The translations under genes were made by a program, and so were the position numbers. Shown in pieces: positions 60,241 to 64,000 of a stretch of DNA of 64,000 bases. The DNA is taken from the NCBI GenBank assembly GCA_903642235.1, contig CAHJWL010000015.1, positions 1 to 64,000 of the forward strand. The letters are read 5' to 3'. The stretch is from Acidobacteriaceae bacterium. GTDB taxonomy: Bacteria; Acidobacteriota; Terriglobia; Terriglobales; Acidobacteriaceae. The notes beneath the pieces are model-generated. The model saw nothing but the letters and a program-made list of their open reading frames with translations, ran no database searches and had not been told where the DNA came from. Each line of letters starts with the position of its first letter. Positions within the stretch are counted from its first letter, which is position 1.

Positions 60241-60962
60241 CGTGCCCCCATCGCGGCGACCGGCGTCCGCAGGTAAAACTCTGCGAGCTCTAAATCACTC
60301 GCCTGTGTGATCTTCAGATTGCGGGAAGAGCCCGCCACCACCGTCACCTGAATGCCCGCGCGTTCAAGCAGGCTCGCCTCATCCGTCCCGGCAAACTCGT
60401 CCGCCTCTGCTTCGGCAAAGGCCTGCCGCAGCAGACCGGCGCGCGCGCCCTGCGGCGTCTGTGCCTGCACCACGCGCTCGCGTGGAATCGTCGCCGTAAC
60501 GATCGCACCGTCCGACGTACGCTCCACCTGCTTGATCGTGTCGACCGCCGGCAGTCCCACAATCGCCGCGCCATGCCGTGCAATTGCGTCAATCGTCCGT
60601 TCAATCGTCGCCGGGTCGATCAGCGGCCGCACCGCGTCGTGTACCAGAACGATGTCGTCCGGATCACACTCAAGCGCCTGCAGCGCATTCTGTACGGACT
60701 CCTGCCGATGGTCGCCCCCCTCCACCAGGTGCACCCGCGGTCCCAGCGTGAACTCCGCAATCTGCGCCTGCATGCGCTCGCGCTCGGTCGATCGCACGGC
60801 AATGCAGATCGCATCCACCCGCGGCACCGCCAGAAACGCACGCAGCGCATGAACCAGGATCGGCACGCCGCCAATCTCCAGAAACTGCTTCGGCGCGCCA
60901 ACACCGGCCGCCAGCATGCGCGTCCCGATCCCAGCCGCCGGAAGAATAACAAACACTCGCAT
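60237..60962 (-). CDS. ispD: 2-C-methyl-D-erythritol 4-phosphate cytidylyltransferase
   Basis: 241 residues from the ATG at 60962. It couples CTP with MEP. The nucleotide-binding signature is LPAAGIGTRMLAAGVGAPKQ then FLEIGGVPIL. Also present: VEGGDHRQESVQNALQAL, DIVLVHDAVRPLIDPATI, and AQTPQGARAGLLRQAFAEAE. TATACT lies 8 nt before the ATG, so the transcript may have a very short leader. An in-frame start at 60980 would add six residues and overlap that hexamer. Ends overlapping ispF. Confidence 0.95.
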   Translation of the reverse strand: MRVFVILPAAGIGTRMLAAGVGAPKQFLEIGGVPILVHALRAFLAVPRVDAICIAVRSTERERMQAQIAEFTLGPRVHLVEGGDHRQESVQNALQALECDPDDIVLVHDAVRPLIDPATIERTIDAIARHGAAIVGLPAVDTIKQVERTSDGAIVTATIPRERVVQAQTPQGARAGLLRQAFAEAEADEFAGTDEASLLERAGIQVTVVAGSSRNLKITQASDLELAEFYLRTPVAAMGAR

Positions 60963-61022
60963 CGACCCGGAGTATACCAAGCGCGTCCAGCCGGCGCGGA
61001 CCTCCCGCTTGACCGCCTCCCC

Positions 61023-61508
61023 TTACACAGTCGCGTCCGCCGACCCGTCACTCAGCAGGATCATCTCGTTATTGCCGCGGAAGCCGTACTGCTCATAGAG
61101 CGGCCGGCCGAACTTCGACGCATGCAGCGTCAGCACCCGCAGGCCAAGCCCGCGCCCCTCCTCCACGCAGAGCCCCAGCAGCCTTCGCGCCAGTCCCGCG
61201 CCGCGAAACTCAGGCTTTACATAGAAGTTCAGCAGGTATCCACGCGCCGCCTCCACATCCAGAAAATGCGGCGGAAACTCCATCACCCAGAGCCCGGCGC
61301 CACCAACCGGCATCCCCTCCCTCTCCGCAATCCATCCCCTGTAGCTTCCGTTCGCCAGCCGCTCGCGCACCCACGGCTCAAACCGCTCCTGCATCGCCGC
61401 CAGCGTCGTCGGAACGGGCAGCACGGCATCCTCAAACATCGCCCGGCGCTGTTCCGCGATCAACGCAGCGTCCGCCTCCGTCGCCATCCTCACTGTAAGC
61501 TCGTTCAC
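61023..61508 (-). CDS. GNAT family N-acetyltransferase
   Basis: 161 residues. Acetyl-CoA-dependent transfer to an unknown amine. The GNAT fold is clear: VRMATEADAALIAEQRRAMF in helix 1, GAGLWVMEFPPHFL strand, then motif A YLLNFYVKPEFRGAGLARRL and LGLCVEEGRGLGLRVLTLHA. The C-terminal GRPLYEQYGFRGNNEMILL matches the family's acceptor-site end. GTG start at 61508; the ATG at 61487 (seven codons in) is possible. Divergent from tilS with 52 nt between. Confidence 0.88.
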   Translation of the reverse strand: MNELTVRMATEADAALIAEQRRAMFEDAVLPVPTTLAAMQERFEPWVRERLANGSYRGWIAEREGMPVGGAGLWVMEFPPHFLDVEAARGYLLNFYVKPEFRGAGLARRLLGLCVEEGRGLGLRVLTLHASKFGRPLYEQYGFRGNNEMILLSDGSADATV

Positions 61509-61560
61509 CTCGTCAGACTACCGCGAGCTGTCGTGCCTCCTCTCACGCACGCGAGCTACG

Positions 61561-62715
61561 ATGGATCTCGTGCCCGCCCCGCCAGAAATCCTCCTCGCCT
61601 TTGATCGCACGCTCTTTATCCCCGGTCTCCGTGTCGCCGTCGCCCTCTCCGGCGGTGCGGATTCCACCGCCCTGCTCCGCCTCCTGCACGCGGCCAATAC
61701 CCTCCCCCGCGAGGCCCTCGGCATCGGCCTCTCCGCCATCCACATTCATCACGGCATCCGCGGCCTCGCCGCCGATCGCGACCAGGCCGCGGTCGAGCAG
61801 CTCTGCGCCGCCCTCGCCGTGCCGCTCCATCTCCGCGCCGTCGACACGCCCGCCCACGCCGCCAACACCCATCAAACGCTGGAAGAAGCCGCCCGAAATC
61901 TCCGCCACGCCGCCTTCACCGATCTGATCGCCGCCGGCCACGCCGATGCCATCGCAACCGCCCACACCGCCGACGATCAGGCCGAAACCGTTTTGATGAA
62001 GCTCCTTCGCGGCGCCTGGACCGAAGGCCTCGCCGGCATCTTCCCAGTCGTCGAAATCAAACTCCCGGATGGCCGAACCGGCCGCCTCCTCCGTCCCCTT
62101 CTCGGCACCGATCGCGTCGCCGTCGAGCAGTATCTCCGCGCCCTCGGCCAGGGCTGGGTTGAAGACGAGACCAACGCCGACCCCGCCTTCACCCGTAACC
62201 GCATCCGTCACCAGTTGCTCCCCGCCCTGCGCGCCTTCAACCCCTCGCTTAACACAACCCTTGGCAACCTGGCTGAGATCGCTCGTGACGAGGAGATCTT
62301 CTGGCAGCGCGAACTCGACCGCGTCCTCCCCCAGATCGTCCTCCCCGGCAAACCCGTTCGCGGCGGCGGCCGCGCCAACTCGACCGCGCCCGGCTCTGCT
62401 GTCTACGCTATCGATCTCGAACGCCTGAAAACCTCTCCGCCCGCTCTGCGGCGGCGCATTCTTCGCGCCACGGCCCGCCGGCTCGGCGTGCAGCTCTCCT
62501 TCCCGGAGACCGCACGGCTGCTGGCTCTGGCAGGCCTGGCCTCACCCCTCCCTACCGTTCCCACCCGGCCCGGCAGCAGTCTCACCCTGTCCGATGGCCT
62601 CGTGGCGGAGCGCTCCGTGCGGGAGCTCCGGCTCTCGCGCTCCCCGAAGGCGTCGGAGCAGGCGTCAGCTCAGACCTGGCAGCAACCCTCAAAGCAGCCG
62701 CGGAGCCGTCCGTAA
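61561..62715 (+). CDS. tilS: tRNA(Ile)-lysidine synthase
   Basis: 384 residues. TilS changes the wobble C of tRNA-Ile(CAU) to lysidine. The N-type ATP-pyrophosphatase P-loop is VALSGGADSTALL (about 23-35). Also present: IHIHHGIRGLAADRDQAAVE, TAHTADDQAETVLMKLLRG and the VEDETNADPAFTRNRIRHQL tRNA-recognition block. The C-terminal part is shorter and more divergent than in E. coli. A GTG at 61570, with TACGAT ending 7 nt before it, is an alternative leaderless start. It precedes ftsH, a widely conserved neighbour. Confidence 0.93.
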   Translation: MDLVPAPPEILLAFDRTLFIPGLRVAVALSGGADSTALLRLLHAANTLPREALGIGLSAIHIHHGIRGLAADRDQAAVEQLCAALAVPLHLRAVDTPAHAANTHQTLEEAARNLRHAAFTDLIAAGHADAIATAHTADDQAETVLMKLLRGAWTEGLAGIFPVVEIKLPDGRTGRLLRPLLGTDRVAVEQYLRALGQGWVEDETNADPAFTRNRIRHQLLPALRAFNPSLNTTLGNLAEIARDEEIFWQRELDRVLPQIVLPGKPVRGGGRANSTAPGSAVYAIDLERLKTSPPALRRRILRATARRLGVQLSFPETARLLALAGLASPLPTVPTRPGSSLTLSDGLVAERSVRELRLSRSPKASEQASAQTWQQPSKQPRSRP

Positions 62716-62963
62716 GCCCGCTCAACGGGCCGCTCTGCCGCTTTCGTTGCATCAAGTTTCGAGCGATACTACCGGATATTAATGAGTAGAATCAGAACAT
62801 CTGACGACAAAGAGGGTCAGCTCGCTCCGAAACTGACTCGGGTCACCACCCCGGGCTATAGAATCCTTCCGGGTTCGCTCTCGTCTAAATGGAATGACCG
62901 CGCGAGTCTGAGCCGACCTCAGCAACCCTCACCTCTCGCCGCGGATGAAATGGGGAACTTGAT

Positions 62964-64000
62964 TTGAACTCGACCGTCAAACAGATTCTGATTTGGGTAT
63001 GCATGATCACCTGCCTGCTCCTGCTATGGCAGTTCGTCGTCCATAGCACCGGCATGGGTCAGGAAAAGAATATCTCGCTCTCCCAGCTCCTCACTGACTC
63101 CGATCAGGGCAAGATCAAGGATGTCACAGTCAACGGAGCGGAGGTCACCGGCCACTATCGCGAGGGTGACACGAAGACGCAGTTCCACACCACCATTCCG
63201 GCAAACTACCCGGACATGTACAAGACCCTGCGTGATCACGGCGTCGATATCAGCATCAAGGACCAGAACTCGAACGCATGGCTCAGCATCCTGATCCAGG
63301 CTGCTCCCTTCGCCCTGCTGCTCGGCCTGTGGTTCTTCTTCCTGCGCCAGATGCAGTCCGGCGGCAACAAGGCGATGAGCTTTGGCAAGTCGCGCGCACG
63401 CCTGCTGTCCATGCAGCAGAAGAAGATCACCTTTAAGGACGTTGCCGGTGTTGATGAAGCCAAGGAAGAGCTCAAGGAGATCATTGAGTTCCTCCGTGAG
63501 GCCCAGAAGTTCCAGCGCCTTGGCGGCCGCATCCCCAAGGGCGTTCTGCTCGTCGGACCTCCGGGAACCGGAAAGACCCTGCTTGCTCGCGCCGTCGCCG
63601 GTGAGGCGAACGTTCCCTTCTTCTCCATCTCCGGTTCGGACTTCGTTGAGATGTTCGTCGGTGTCGGTGCCTCGCGCGTCCGCGATCTCTTCGAACAGGG
63701 TAAGAAGAATGCCCCTTGCATCATCTTCATCGACGAGATTGACGCTGTTGGCCGGCATCGTGGCGCTGGTCTCGGTGGCGGTCACGACGAGCGTGAGCAG
63801 ACCCTGAACCAGCTTCTGGTCGAGATGGACGGCTTTGAGTCGAATGACGGTGTCATCTTGGTCGCGGCTACCAACCGGCCAGATGTTCTGGACCCTGCTC
63901 TTCTCCGCCCAGGCCGCTTTGATCGCCGCGTCGTCGTCGATCGTCCGGATATCCGTGGTCGGGAAGAGGTTCTCAAGGTCCATTCGAAGAAGGTTCCGAT
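62964..64000 (+). CDS. ftsH: ATP-dependent zinc metalloprotease FtsH (3' end outside window)
   Basis: 345 complete codons are visible. TTG start with GGGGA 8 nt upstream (an ATG at 62951 hits a stop in frame). The first membrane helix is [19 protein letters not shown]; a periplasmic domain begins [19 protein letters not shown]; the second helix is [22 protein letters not shown]+ motifs: Walker [14 protein letters not shown], Walker [17 protein letters not shown], and the arginine-finger region [20 protein letters not shown]. The HEXXH zinc site lies beyond the window. FtsH degrades membrane and short-lived cytosolic proteins. Confidence 0.96.
   Translation, partial: MNSTVKQILIWVCMITCLLLLWQFVVHSTGMGQEKNISLSQLLTDSDQGKIKDVTVNGAEVTGHYREGDTKTQFHTTIPANYPDMYKTLRDHGVDISIKDQNSNAWLSILIQAAPFALLLGLWFFFLRQMQSGGNKAMSFGKSRARLLSMQQKKITFKDVAGVDEAKEELKEIIEFLREAQKFQRLGGRIPKGVLLVGPPGTGKTLLARAVAGEANVPFFSISGSDFVEMFVGVGASRVRDLFEQGKKNAPCIIFIDEIDAVGRHRGAGLGGGHDEREQTLNQLLVEMDGFESNDGVILVAATNRPDVLDPALLRPGRFDRRVVVDRPDIRGREEVLKVHSKKVP

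Noticed and set aside
58205..60310. 701-codon open frame on the plus strand, antisense to the CocE hydrolase and ispF
   Set aside because: High-GC mirror frame: Arg/Pro/Leu-rich, no motif, and it crosses two well-supported genes.
62782..62967. 61-codon plus-strand frame before ftsH
   Set aside because: No domain or ribosome site; it overlaps the ftsH start region and is most likely its 5' leader.

Overview
The window looks like part of an Acidobacteriota chromosome, most likely order Terriglobales (Terriglobus/Granulicella/Edaphobacter type). It is GC-rich throughout. It carries a von Willebrand A protein of the kind called 'VWFA-related Acidobacterial', an lmo0937/CsbD stress pair, an Omp85/SurA/TamB envelope cluster, a PEP-CTERM protein and a tilS-ftsH junction. 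Nearly everything is ordinary core-genome coding DNA. I see no CRISPR array, transposase or integrase.

Layout. 1-5.5 kb: a cut-off membrane glycosyltransferase-like gene, DUF4337 protein, recO, ferredoxin, inositol monophosphatase, then moaD-moaE-VWA. 5.6-13 kb: a DUF6321 protein with a histone-H1-like tail, a small exported protein, lon, pheA, the lmo0937/CsbD pair, UbiA prenyltransferase and a BON-domain protein. 13-22 kb (minus strand): outer-membrane biogenesis operon Omp85 - SurA-like chaperone - TamB. 22-27 kb (plus strand): ThiF/MoeB-like E1, an ECF sigma factor with an overlapping small partner, a candidate aromatic-amino-acid attenuator, aroK, an AI-2E family transporter and a membrane-anchored protein. 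27-38 kb: UPF0182, rsmE, rsmB, fmt, def, aroC, an MFS transporter and a YhaM-like HD exonuclease. 38-44 kb: an exported alpha/beta hydrolase, a SurA-type PPIase with a long tail, and an S41 C-terminal processing peptidase. 44-49 kb: two small overlapping membrane/Ala-rich proteins and a beta-helix protein beside tRNA-Gly(CCC), a diguanylate cyclase with a structured 5' region, tRNA-Ala(CGC). 49-64 kb: fbp, two tandem MacB/FtsX-type permeases, a PEP-CTERM protein, a Tat-exported ferritin-like protein, class II aldolase, an exported M24 peptidase, a CocE/NonD hydrolase, ispF-ispD, a GNAT acetyltransferase, tilS and the first part of ftsH.

The most striking signal lies between the sigma-factor pair and aroK. 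A 28-codon ORF (24538-24624) contains the run Phe-Thr-Tyr-Cys-Tyr-Trp-Trp. It is followed by a strong intrinsic terminator (24654-24684) and then by shikimate kinase. Competing stems (24568-24576 with 24598-24606; 24604-24611 with 24655-24661) are arranged as in a classical leader-peptide attenuator. I infer that transcription of aroK, and possibly of the two genes after it, is attenuated in response to charging of aromatic tRNAs.

Other points worth a second look: MoaD carries 14 residues after its Gly-Gly; 18-bp iterons lie upstream of moaD; four intergenic copies of a short palindromic repeat; a structured element ahead of the diguanylate cyclase; several genes whose -10-like hexamer sits exactly 6 nt before the start codon, suggesting leaderless mRNAs; and an uncalled 31-residue lipoprotein. 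All function calls are from reading translations and motifs. No database search was run.
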